DNA of 64,000 nt from Chondrosia reniformis (lineage: Eukaryota > Porifera > Demospongiae > Chondrillida > Chondrillidae): positions 6,635,673 through 6,699,672 of the forward strand of contig OX359197.1 of NCBI GenBank assembly GCA_947172415.1, written 5' to 3'. Position 1 is the first letter of the stretch; every line of letters starts with the position of its first letter. The position numbers were made by a program, and so were the translations under genes. Below the pieces are notes generated by a model, which worked only from the letters and a program-made list of their open reading frames with translations, was not told where the DNA came from and did not search any database. Shown one piece after another: positions 1 through 9,377 of this stretch.

Positions 1-115
1 GTCTGACAGCCAAGAACAACAAAAAAAACTGCGTCTTTAAACGCTCTAAAAGTTGAAAAATGATACCTTCAAATTTTAAGTTCGAAGCAATTAGAAGGAA
101 TCCTTATGCTATTAA
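1..115. repeat. Fragment of a dispersed inverted-repeat element
   Basis: The stretch around 80-115 (AGTTCGAAGCAATTAGAAGG and following bases) matches with few changes the right flank of the palindromic element at 2432-2660. It is therefore probably the end of another copy of the same family, cut by the window edge. No coding potential is seen in 1-600 apart from this and the repeat at 419-505. Confidence 0.4.
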
Positions 116-418
116 AATGAAATAACTTACATTCTTAATTTCCAGTGCTTTCTGTATGGAATCTTCACATTTGGAGATAATAAACTTCGGTATCTGAATG
201 TTTAGAAATTATAAAACACTATAATGACTATATAGGTCTACTGTATACAGAGATTTGAATTTTGTATAAATGTGATAAAAACAGATAGCTTTTGAGACGT
301 TTATATACAAACTGTATATAACTAGTTGGAGATAAGTTGCACAAACTCTTTGCAATGTTCTGATGGTATGTAGCTACAAATAATCACTGGAAAATATTAT
401 GCCAGGCCAACCAAACGA

Positions 419-505
419 ACTTTAAGTTACTTAGGGATTATCCATACTCATCACTTCTGTGTTTGGGTGCATCATGGATAGCTCAAGTAGGGATGGTACA
501 TAAAC
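419..505. repeat. Dispersed repeat, copy 1 (second copy at 8800-8870)
   Basis: About 80 bases containing CATCACTTCTGTGTTTGGG and CATGGATAGCT recur at about 8800-8870 with few differences. Each copy lies close to one of the two minus-strand genes with the KPFTS motif. This fits either a dispersed element or a remnant of duplication between the two areas. Confidence 0.5.
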
Positions 506-648
506 AACAGCAAATATGTAGTTAAATCAAAAATTGTTGATTTATTAGGTGTTAATTGAATAGGCCAAACATGTTTTTTGACCAATGTACTCTCTGATAA
601 TCTTGAACTTAATCAAATGTTCACATAAAGAAAGAAATGTATTCTTAC

Positions 649-911
649 TGATTCTGGCAGCTCAGATGCTGTATCTGAAATAACAAAAATGTCCAACTGT
701 AAATAGCTTGTCTTTTGCCTAGCTGCCTTTGGATTGGATGCATGTGAGATAGGCTGAAGGTTCCACGCTTTCAATTCAGTTACACCAATGGTGAGTTTTG
801 CAGCTGCCGTCAATGCCGAAATGATTGCTTTGTTACTCACTCCTTTGTGCCCAAAGTGATTTATCTGTAAGTGTACTGTAATCTTCTTCTTGCTTTGATA
901 CATTCTAATTT
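649..911 (-). CDS. Possible internal exon of an unidentified minus-strand gene
   Basis: An open frame on the minus strand is bounded by an acceptor (GTATAG before 911) and a strong donor (TCA followed by GTAAGA after 649). It encodes about 87 residues with a basic start (YQSKKK), an Ala/Ile-rich middle and an end reading SELPES. I do not recognise the family. The rest of the gene would have to lie in the sequence to the left of the window or in exons I could not find. It is downstream of, and apparently separate from, the minus-strand gene at 2837-3655, whose stop codon lies in between. It could also be chance open sequence. Confidence 0.3.
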
Positions 912-1105
912 CTATACAATTCGCAATAACTGGATTATGGTGTGATATTGTACAAATCAATACACATCACTGTATAGCATGTATAGTTCAAGCAGATCGA
1001 AATGATCATAAGAATCCAACCAGAGAGCTACTGAATTACCAGGGCTCTGCGAGCTATATAATAATATAATCCGCCCGAAATTCTCCGAAATTTAGTGGCG
1101 AATCC

Positions 1106-1125
1106 GGGGGGGGGGGGGGGGGGGG
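1106..1125 (+). repeat. Homopolymer run of 20 G
   Basis: An uninterrupted run of 20 G residues lies in non-coding DNA. Such a run could form a G-quadruplex, or could partly be an assembly or sequencing artefact. The surrounding 961-2280 region holds no gene I can support. Confidence 0.9.
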
Positions 1126-2284
1126 CTCAAATCCTAGGCCTGTCCAGCTTAAATCCTAATAAATCTGTAGCTAAAAAGATTCAAATTACTAGTCTAAAGA
1201 AATTTTCATCCAGTCTCAGAATTAAGGAATGTATGGGGATCATTAATAGGCTAGAAAGATCCACTTTTATTTCGACAGCTATTTTTTACTAAAAATAGTT
1301 CGTTCCCACATGACTAGAATAATTATGTCACGATTTCCCGGTTTGTTGGCGCACTTTAACCTGTTGGCAAAACAAATAGGGCGGAAGGTATTCAGATGAA
1401 GTTTTTTTCGTTTTTAACAGCCTATCAGTTGTTGTGCTGTAAATTTCGCTGCATTACACTCCCAGATCCCTATTTCTTTGAGCCATCTCAGAAACATTAG
1501 CATATACCCCCTGGAAAAAAATTGGATCCGCCCTTGCAAATCCATATCTATCAGTGGCCAACACTATCTTTATCGGGACCACACGATTCTCTAATTGGCG
1601 CGCTTCAATATCCATACCAAAAACGACTCAAAGTTCTCACAAATTATTGATTATTAACACTTACTTTCTTTCACAGGGAAAACAATAGGAAGGATTATCT
1701 TCTATCAAAGCTTTTTCTCTTCACAAAAATGAGTATATATTATAATATGTATATGTAGTATAAACGTTTATTAATAAAAAAATATGATGGGAACTTGTAC
1801 TGTCTATTATACGCAATAATAATAGTATACTGTACATATATATAATAATGTTTGCATGTTTGATTAGAAAATGGCATCCAAAAGGCAAATGATTCCCCTT
1901 CTTGCCAAGTGAGTATATAGTCATGTTTTGACCAAGTATCTAACGAGGTGATGTATAGTTCTGCAGTCCAGGCCACAGCTATTTTGCTTCCATGTTCTTT
2001 TAGGATCTGATCAATTAGTCTATAGCTATATACTGTATTGTCTGCACAGCCAGAAGATGAGGATTATTAAATTAAATCAACAGTTAATACCATGGTATAT
2101 GCCGATATAGTAACTTCTAAATCTGCCTATAGTGTGTATTTCATATGCATATACAAATATTGCACATAAATGCGATATGTTTTCTGAGATCAAATCCTTT
2201 TCAATGCATTCTGGAACAATGATATTAAAAATAGTACTTTGCTGATGCTAAATGTGTGTACACAAATCTCCACATGTAAATGTA

Positions 2285-2385
2285 ATTACTATAATGTATA
2301 TCAGAACTTTATAATTACATGCAGTAACTGCTGTGAATCTTATATATCACTTTATGAGATTCACGGCAGTTACTATGAAGTTCTG
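2285..2385. repeat. Imperfect inverted repeat (hairpin)
   Basis: The left arm contains CAGTAACTGCTGTGAATCT and the right arm AGATTCACGGCAGTTACT, separated by about 16 AT-rich bases. The pairing extends outward to AGAACTT/AAGTTCT. It looks like a small non-autonomous element; I see no gene in it. Confidence 0.6.
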
Positions 2386-2431
2386 CATATATATTAATTA
2401 TGCAACATTATAGTAATAGTAATATAGTATA

Positions 2432-2619
2432 CTTATCTTTGGAAAGGGTCATCTTTCGACTTTTCAGTTTTTCTGATTCTTATTTCTGCCAGACGTTTTG
2501 ACCCTGGGAGTCTTCTTCAGTGACTCCCAGGGTCGAAACGTCTGGCAGAAAGAAGAATCAGAAAAACCGTGTCTCTAGATGCTCCCAAAGTCTAAAGATG
2601 ACCCTTTCCAAAGATAAGT
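2432..2619. mobile_element. Palindromic MITE-like element with GTCGAAACGTC core
   Basis: The terminal inverted repeats are about 28 bp (CTTATCTTTGGAAAGGGTCA at the left and its complement at 2592-2619). A second internal palindrome is centred near 2520 (GCCAGACG...CGTCTGGC flanking CCCTGGGAGTC). Related GGTCGAAACGTC sequences occur near 24361, and the flanking bases to the right recur at the window start. This is a non-autonomous foldback element; no transposase is present. Confidence 0.65.
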
Positions 2620-2836
2620 TCGACGCAGTTAGAAGAAATCCTTATTCTATAATACTTATATTAATTTAGCTTGGATACTTTGTAGTTTACAAAACTTAGA
2701 AAAAACATTAAACAAAACTCTAACTACATAAGCAGTGACAAACTACTGTTTCTTTGTTTTGAAGCTATCATTAATATCAGTCCTATTATATAATTATGTA
2801 TATACAGTATCTTTATTATTACAACTTAGTCCAATT

Positions 2837-3655
2837 TTAGGTAGTAGCTTGTGCTACCAAAGGATGAGACTCCTCTGCCCATTCATTACTGGTAAAGGGC
2901 TTTGGGTCACTCCGCACTCTGGGTGGGGCAGCAGATGGTTGGTCACTCTGCACTCTGGGTGGGGCAGCAGAAGGTTGGTCACTCCGCACTCTGGGTGGTG
3001 CAGCAGAAGGTTGGTCACTCCGCACTCTGGGTGGTGCAGCAGAAGGTTGGTCACTCCGCACTCTGGGTGGTGCAGCAGAAGGTTGGTCACTCCGCACTCT
3101 GGGTGGGGCAGCAGAAGGTTGGCTAATGACTGTTGTTGGAATAAGTTCATCGTCAGTAGGAGCCACTCCATTCATTTCATAAGTCAGAGCAAGCAAAGAT
3201 GGTTCCAGATGATACCCTACCAGGTATTCCTGGTGTGGATTCAGCTGAGTGCCTATCTGAGTCTGAGGTTGGTTAGTGGCTGTTTGCTTATTGAGACCTT
3301 TGGATTGAGGTCTAGGTTGACAAATAGAGTTGCCTCTAAAGTTGGATGACAGGGAATGGAAGGCTCTGCTATTTGGATGGATAGATGCTTTGATAGTTGT
3401 GATCTCACTGACTCTAGGTGGACCAGGACCATATACAACATTTTGCTCTGTTATATAAATAAGAATTGCAATATAATATAATTATATTCACATGCCATGC
3501 ATGTGCGTTGTTTGCATTATATAGACATTAAAAGCCCACAAACTGATATGTTTACCTATCTTCTTTCTCATGATCAGAGTAGCCACATTTTTGTATGGAC
3601 TGAACCTGAAAAGGAGCCTCTCTGATAGAATACATACTACCATCTTCAGCTCCAG
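2837..3655 (-). CDS. 3' part of a proline-rich repeat protein sharing a tail motif with the gene at 9378-12065
   Basis: Two exons are supported. One runs 3655 to 3556 (acceptor TTTTCAG, donor ATAG/GTAAAC, ending phase 1). The terminal exon runs 3447 to 2837 (acceptor ATAACAG, continuing in phase 1). The terminal exon encodes a Gln/Pro-rich stretch, then YLVGYHLEPSLLALTYEMNG, then six tandem copies of a 12-residue unit PSAAPPRVRSDQ (36-bp DNA repeat, about 2896-3120). It ends KPFTSNEWAEES plus about nine residues. The KPFTS(N/D)EWAEE motif also closes the protein at 9378-12065, so the two are probably paralogues. Upstream exons (above 3655) were not identified and the first listed exon is less certain. 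Function unknown; the tail is probably disordered, with the conserved motif as a candidate docking peptide (inference). Confidence 0.5.
2896..3120 (-). repeat. Coding minisatellite, 36-bp unit, six copies
   Basis: The 36-bp unit (core CTCTGGGTGG, CAGAAGGTTGGTCACTC) is repeated six times. It keeps the minus-strand frame open and gives PSAAPPRVRSDQ each time. The plus strand is also open through the array, which is a by-product of a repeat length divisible by three. Confidence 0.9.
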
Positions 3656-3760
3656 CTGAAAAGGATCCGGAGATTCAAGAATTTGAACATACATATCACA
3701 TATTGCAACACACAGTATGTTAGTATAATAGTAGGTAGAATCTTTTGATCTTAATAACAT

Positions 3761-4680
3761 TAAGAAATGCTTTTTTTACCTTTTAACACATACATATGTA
3801 CATATATTGGTCATTTAGATAGCTTTTTGTATTGTATAGAACCCTGACCTGGAAAATTCTATCTAAGCATGCATAATTGCAATTAAAAATGTATAATGTG
3901 TATAGGACTGATATTTGTCTGATAAAGGGATATGCATTGCATGAACCAACAGGGTAAAACTACCTGTCAGTGAAAATGAATTATGGCTGCATTAGCACTT
4001 GAGACTTTTGTGCACACTTCTATTAAATATAAGAGAAAGTTCAGCCAGGAATAGAATTATTAACACTACCAATTGAATTAAGGTTACTGAGCAGTCTGCA
4101 AGCCTTTTGGTAAAACATTGTATACGTACTGTACATAATACCATATTGGAGATAGAAGCACACTGTACATGATATATATAACATGAATTACATCATGCAT
4201 ACAATTATAATATGTTCATAAGCACGTTAATAAATATTAACCTGAAACTTCTTTTTCAAAATAAGAAACAAAGTGATCAGTACTTCAATCAATCTCTGTG
4301 TGGATTAAAAGAGGTACATTAAGTGTCAAAGCATATTTACCATATACACAAAGTATATATAGCATATCTTCCTACTCAAGTGAAGGTCCACAGATGTAAA
4401 GCAATCATAAGCCATATGATTATGGCAACCAGAATAGGCATAGCATGTATATAGGAAAATGGTGTATTAGATTTTTCATACTATATATTACGTATGTATC
4501 AATGGCAGGATTGTACTGAAGATATTTTATGTGTGTTCAGCCTACAAGTGACTTTCACAGCTGTTTTGGACAGCCATGCATCTAATTATATACATCAATA
4601 CAAGCGGAATATTTTTACATAGAATGGCTTAAACTACTAAAATCGATAGCCTGGGTAGTAGGGCGAATGTCAGATAAAAC
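3761..4680. other. Gene-poor AT-rich interval
   Basis: No open frame, RNA gene or clear repeat array can be supported here. Upstream (5') exons of the minus-strand gene ending at 2837 could lie here but were not recognised. Confidence 0.5.
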
Positions 4681-4682
4681 CT

Positions 4683-4706
4683 ATTGGCGCAGGCATCTGC
4701 GCCAAT
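4683..4706. repeat. Perfect GC-rich hairpin
   Basis: ATTGGCGCAG, a four-base loop GCAT, then CTGCGCCAAT give a perfect 10-bp stem in AT-rich surroundings. There is no T-run of a bacterial terminator type and none would be expected. It could be the centre of a degenerate foldback element. Confidence 0.6.
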
Positions 4707-4922
4707 CGGGAAGATATAGAAAGAGTAGAGTAGTCAAATCAGAAATCCCCCTAATCTAGCGTGTCCTTACCGGGGTTTGTAAAGCATGAGAAATGTTTCC
4801 TCTTACCATGTTTTCTGTAAATCTCAAGTTCTTTCGAATAAAAAAACCGGACCCAATGAATAACAACGTTGCACCGCACCAACCCCGCGCACGATTTTAA
4901 AAAGCAGAACTTCCCTGTTCTG

Positions 4923-5025
4923 TAAAAATGAATATCATTATAAAATATGAATATCATTATAAAATATGAATATCATTATAAAATATGAATATCATTATAA
5001 AATATGAATATCATTATAAAATATA
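4923..5025. repeat. AT-rich 20-bp tandem repeat, about five copies
   Basis: The unit AAAATATGAATATCATTATA is repeated about five times directly beside the foldback element at 5053-5303. Each unit holds the near-palindrome GAATATCATT. Non-coding. Confidence 0.85.
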
Positions 5026-5052
5026 AAGTGAAAATATAAAGTGAATTCCGAC

Positions 5053-5303
5053 GTGGAACCTATGGGGTGCCGTTTGTGTAAAAAATGAGGGAAATTTTAA
5101 CCCTAACTTTTGGCGACTTGATATTTACATATATCGCCAAAAGTTAGGGTTAAAATTTCCCTCATTTTTTACACAAACGGCACCCCATATGGAACACCTA
5201 AAGTACAGCGCGAGATACAAGAATTACTCGGGACCAAAAAAAATGTGCTGCAATTTTGAGGTGGTCTTAATACTGAGGTGGTCGTTAAGCGAGGTTCCAC
5301 TGT
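5053..5303. mobile_element. Foldback/MITE element with nested long inverted repeat
   Basis: GTGGAACCT at 5053 is mirrored by AGGTTCCAC near 5303. Inside are near-perfect inverted arms of about 60 bp (5056-5116 and 5134-5193; cores GTGCCGTTTGTGTAAAAAAT and TTAACCCTAACTTTTGGCGA) around a 17-base loop. A related AGTGGAACCT end is seen near 14755 inside a CCDC25 intron. No transposase. A transcript through it would form a long double-stranded stem. Confidence 0.75.
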
Positions 5304-5342
5304 ATTAGGTCTTTTAATGCAGCCACGTGGCTTCAGTAAGAT

Positions 5343-5417
5343 GGCAGTTTTCCAGGTGGAATTCAAGAAGCTTCCAAAGTATCCACCATCTTATTTGCTC
5401 AACATCTTCTTAAAGGT
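5343..5417 (+). other. Possible short coding first exon, unassigned
   Basis: After an ATG the frame reads MAVFQVEFKKLPKYPPSYLL and a few more residues, and then meets a plausible donor (AAAG/GTAATA). No downstream exon in a matching phase was found. I do not recognise the peptide; chance is a real possibility. Confidence 0.15.
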
Positions 5418-5674
5418 AATATAAGCCATATTGAAATTTGGTTTTAGCACACTGATTGTATGTACACATAGTTTCTTTTGCTCACACCGATGGTTATACC
5501 TTTTAATTAATTATTTTGAAGAAAAACATTTTTATTTTTATTTATGAAATGATTTGAAAACAAAATGGAAATGGAACAGGGTACAATATGTATAAAGAAT
5601 AGTGCATGTAGTTCCTCAATCTTTTTGCCTATCTTAATGATACCTGCTTTTGTGGCAAGGCCAAGTTCTGTCCA

Positions 5675-5686
5675 TGACGTCATACG
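5675..5686. promoter_or_regulatory. CRE-like palindrome TGACGTCA upstream of the CCDC25 pseudogene
   Basis: A perfect TGACGTCA (CREB/ATF consensus) lies about 50 bases before the decayed start codon at 5733. The site is seen directly; its use is inference. The intact CCDC25 copy has no such site in the same place, but has CACGTG near 13353. Confidence 0.35.
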
Positions 5687-5732
5687 AAAATGAAATGGTG
5701 GTTGGGGCAACGTCGGACTACATGACTCCGGG

Positions 5733-6899
5733 ATGGTGTTTTAATTTACAGCACTGGTAAGCCGGTACATAGAGTACTTTTGTAGCCATTGCATGGAATC
5801 TTTCTTGTTGCTCAACATTAGCTGGTGGACCTGTCTTTCCATCCGTTACTATCTACATGGGAACAGATAAACATGAAAGTCAGTTAATTCATCGTATACA
5901 TCTAGCTCTTTATCTCAGAATACACTATTACTTCTGTGTCACTCCAAATGTTATCTTGCTTTGGTACTTTTTCAGATGAAGAGCTCATTCAGTGGGGATT
6001 TTCTGAAGATGTTTGGTAAGTGTATGTGATTGTCCATAACTCAAATATTTGATTGTCCATAACTCAAATATTTGATTGTCCATAACTCAAATATTTGATT
6101 GTCCATAACTCAAATATTTGATTGTCCATAACTCAAATATTTGATTGTCCATAACTCAAATATTTGATTGTCCATAACTCAAATATTTGATTGTCCATAA
6201 CTCAAATATTTGATTGTCCATAACTCAAATATTTGATTGTCCATAACTCAAATATTTGATTGTCCATAACTCAAATATTTGATTGTCCATAACTCAAATA
6301 TTTGATTGTCCATAACTCAAATATTTGATGGTCCATAACTCAAATATAGGATGTTCCATAACTCAAATATAGGATGGTCCATAACTCAAATATAGGGTGG
6401 TCCATAACTCAAATATAGGATGGTCCATAACTCAAGTATAGGGTGTTCCATACGTTTTTCCGAATCATGAGACCATAGACTATATATAGTCTATGCTGAG
6501 ACTAAGGTGTATCAGTAAAATTGATTAATAACTGATGTAAACTGTTTCTTGTAAAAAATTGTTCCCCTTTTGTTTAGCCACTCAGTACTAGTAGAATTGT
6601 TATCTGCTAAAATACGTCTTATAGGAAATATAATACACAATGATGATGTTCATACAAAGAGCTTCAGGCCTTATTGTATAGTGCATTGATAATTTAGTTA
6701 TCATGTTCTTTAGACATGTATAAGTGCATGGAATACTAAGATTTGTTACTGAGTTATAACAGCCTCCTTTGATGTTGTCAGATTCCATGTCGATGATATG
6801 TCCTCTGCTCACTTCTACCTGAGAATGCCAGAGGTGAGAATGAACACTGCACTAATGTTCACGTTACTTTGGGAACCTAATTGTAGGGTATGTCTATAG
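5733..6899 (+). pseudogene. CCDC25 pseudogene, exons 1-4 plus the start of exon 5
   Basis: Four exons match the intact CCDC25 at 13496-15193 one for one: 5733-5756, 5822-5878, 5976-6015 and 6782-6833, followed by a stub of exon 5 (6887-6899). Several breaks are visible. Codon 4 is TAA instead of TAC. Exon 1 is one base shorter than its functional counterpart, a frameshift. The exon 3/4 junction reads TG/A instead of TG/G, a stop where the Trp should be. The donor of exon 2 is GTCAGT rather than GTGAGT. After about 13 bases of exon 5, sequence of a LINE fragment begins, so everything downstream is missing. Exons 2-4 still read NEELIQWGFSEDV and [17 protein letters not shown], so the decay is recent. 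Intron 3 is swollen by a 23-bp minisatellite. Confidence 0.85.
6031..6450 (+). repeat. 23-bp minisatellite in the CCDC25 pseudogene, about 18 copies
   Basis: The unit contains GTCCATAACTCAAATATTTG. About 13 copies are almost identical, followed by about five diverged copies (ATAGGATGGTCCATAACTC form) at the right end. The homogeneous left part and decayed right edge are the usual pattern of an array growing from one side. Non-coding. Confidence 0.95.
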
Positions 6900-8030
6900 A
6901 CCCCATACAACTGAACTGTATTTGATGATGCTCATCACTAGTACTATATAAAGGTGTGTAAAGACGTGATATGAAAAATTTCCAGAAGCTCTTGATTTAG
7001 CAATTAAATATTGGGCTGCCTTTGAGGCTCTCTTAGCTATCAGGCCAATTGATTTCTTCCATGTTAGATGTTGATTGAAAGTAAACCCAAGATATGTATA
7101 TTCTGTTGCGTATTCTATCTTATGGTTGCCTATTAAAAAAGTGTGCTTAGATAATTTACGGTTTATTGGCCTAAAGTGGATGATCTTTGTCTTATTTGGG
7201 TTAATCTCCAGTATCCATTTATTACACCAAGAATGGAGTACATCTAAGAGGGTCTGTAGATCTTTTTCTGATTTTGCACATAAAGCTACATCATCAGCAT
7301 AGAGTAGGCTGCAGACATTATCTGTTTCTAAGCTCAGGCCAACTCCTGCCTTCCTAAGATCTAGTACCAAATCATTTATAAAGATATTAAATAAAGTTGG
7401 TGAGAGAGGGCATCCCTGCTTAACACCTTGATCTACTTTAAAGTAATCTGTAAATAGTTTGTTAACTTTAATTGTGTATCTTACATTTATGTACATAGCT
7501 TGTATCATGGTCTTCAACAGTTTTCCACTGACACCTAAATTTCTCATCTTCTCCCATAAGTACTCTCTAGATATAGAATCAAATGCCTTCTTAAAGTCTA
7601 CAAAACAGACAAAGGTATCCAGACCCTGTTTCATGTGGGCTTTAACTAGTGTACTAATTGTAAACAGGTGGTCAGCACAACTTTGAGATGGCCTAAACCC
7701 ACACTGCTCTTCTACTAACAGGTTATTGCTTTCTAAGTATGTTCCTATTCTTCTATTAAATATGTGGCTAAAGGTCTTTATAAGAGTCGATTGTAGGACG
7801 ATCCCTCTGTAGTTATCAGGAGAGTAAGGGTCCTTACTATTTTCGGGAATTGGACAAATTATTATTACCCTATTCCAATCTGCTGGAATCTCCCCGTCAT
7901 TAAGGCATCTATTAAAAAGAGCAAGTAGATAATCTGGGATTTCTGGGATTTTCAATATGGAGATGTCTAGACCATCTAATCCATGTGATTTATTTTCCTT
8001 TATCATGTTAATGGCCCTATCTAGTTCTTA
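6895..8030 (-). mobile_element. Non-LTR retrotransposon (LINE) reverse transcriptase fragment
   Basis: The minus-strand frame 8006-6894 (extending to about 8029 as ELDRAIN) encodes about 375 residues of a reverse transcriptase. Motifs in order are SHGLDGL, DNYRGI, the catalytic FVDFKKAFDS, VKQGCPLSP, then YADD and a YLGFTF thumb-type motif. The upstream endonuclease domain and the end of ORF2 are missing. The 5' side stops at an in-frame TAA next to a MITE, and the 3' side ends right after VVWGL at the junction with the CCDC25 pseudogene. Target-primed insertion normally keeps the 3' end, so a later deletion or rearrangement is likely. The frame itself is intact. Clade cannot be fixed by eye; a jockey/CR1/I-type group is likely. 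Confidence 0.9.
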
Positions 8031-8053
8031 TTTTTGCAAAAATCTCAATATTA

Positions 8054-8390
8054 GGTCAAGTAAAATATATTACTTGTTTATCGTCCCCGTCCGTTCCTCA
8101 GCATATACCACTGCCTGGACAGTTATATATAAACCCTGACCATGAATGTACGTAATTTGGCCTTAAATATCTGTTGCTGAAAGGAGAACCGTATGTAAAG
8201 ACGTTTCGTAGTAAGTTGCATTTAATATGGTAACGTTGTGTTGCGTAACATGTGTGCATAGGCCTTATACTGTACAACCGTCTCCCATCTTGTTATGCAT
8301 ATGAAAAAGTAAAAAATAAAATTAAAATTGGACCTCCCTCCCCTATCTCATGATCACTGTCGGACGATAAACAAGTAATTTTACTTGGCC
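8054..8390. mobile_element. PIF/Harbinger-like MITE with TTA target duplication
   Basis: The left end is GGTCAAGTAAAATATATTAC followed by TTGTTTATCGTCC. The right end is the complement of GGCCAAGTAAAATTACTTGT followed by TTATCGTCC. The terminal inverted repeats are about 30 bp and the element is 337 bp. It is flanked on both sides by TTA (8051-8053 and 8391-8393), the target-site duplication typical of PIF/Harbinger transposons. There is no transposase frame inside. It lies directly beside the truncated 5' side of the LINE fragment. Confidence 0.75.
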
Positions 8391-8799
8391 TTAATTCATT
8401 AGCTGTGTCCACACTGAAACCAGCCAGTTGTCATCAAATTGGTTTCAGCGGTCAGTGCAACCATTACTATTGATAATAGTTTAATTTGATGCAATTCAAT
8501 AAGTTGTGCCGAGACGTCTTTTTGAAGACTGGCACTTGTTAATCAAAGGGTAGAAATAAAATAAAAAGAATTTAGAAATAGGGCACAATTTAGCAGGAAA
8601 TGCATATTATTCTCGAATTAATTCACACTACAGTTTGTACAGATACGTTTTCTCTTTGTAAGCCTTATATTATATATAAAGACATTCAAAAAATGAATTT
8701 AGAAGTAGGGATGGCAACAACGAATAGCAAGTATCGAAACAAAACAGTGATCATGAAAGATACAGCTAGCCATACAGAGGTGGCATATACTGAAATTTA

Positions 8800-8870
8800 A
8801 GTTACTTATCCATACACATCACTTCTGTGTTTGGGCGCACCATGGATAGCTGAAGTAGAGATGGTATGCC
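8800..8870. repeat. Dispersed repeat, copy 2
   Basis: This matches the repeat at 419-505 over about 70 bases. The rest of 8391-9016 shows no gene. Confidence 0.5.
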
Positions 8871-9016
8871 CAAATACAGAAATGTATTATGTACTAATAC
8901 ATTGTATGGTTACAATTTGACTAATGAAGTCATTGTATCATTCATGTCATGTGTCATTTATCCACAGTTAATAATTCCTTGACTTTATTCACATTTATGC
9001 TTCCTCTTTCTTGCAG

Positions 9017-9192
9017 GCTCTCTTTTGTACGATTGTAGTACTGAGCCAGGGTCATCTGGAGCTCCAGTAATGTATAATTCTGCTAAGGATGGTTGCAGCA
9101 TTATAATTGGAGTCCATAGAAGGTCTGAAGGGAGCTTTAATGGTGCCAGTCTTTTAACTAAATCATTTTTGGATAATTTGCAGAAACTGTAA
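9017..9192 (+). CDS. Last exon of a trypsin-fold serine peptidase (orphan exon)
   Basis: The exon opens after a good acceptor (TTTCTTGCAG) and ends at TAA 9190-9192. It encodes about 58 residues: SLLYDCSTEPGSSGAPVM, then a hydrophobic IIIGVH strand, then a short C-terminal helix. GSSGAPV is the catalytic-serine motif of trypsin-like peptidases of the FAM111/HtrA/V8 type (known family pattern). The His and Asp of the triad would be in upstream exons. None is recognisable between the MITE and this exon or further upstream, where the region is occupied by the LINE and the CCDC25 pseudogene. The gene may therefore be beheaded, or the upstream exons are too diverged to see. Confidence 0.55.
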
Positions 9193-9377
9193 TTCAGTGT
9201 GGAAAACTGTATTTAATGTACAGACTGATGTTTATATACATTACAATTATTAAACATACATTCTAGTTCTACTAAAATACTATATACCCAAACTTACAAA
9301 TATAGAAAATTAATAAAGAATATTAGATACTATCTGTACTTAGTTATAATTCTAATCATAGTAGTAGCTACCATGGA

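Noticed and set aside
2735..3349. Plus-strand 204-codon frame over the gene A repeat
   Set aside because: Open only because of the 36-bp repeat; no splice-supported neighbours on the plus strand.
4751..4957. Minus-strand frame ending NPGKDTLD
   Set aside because: No recognisable domain, no partner exon and no convincing splice sites.
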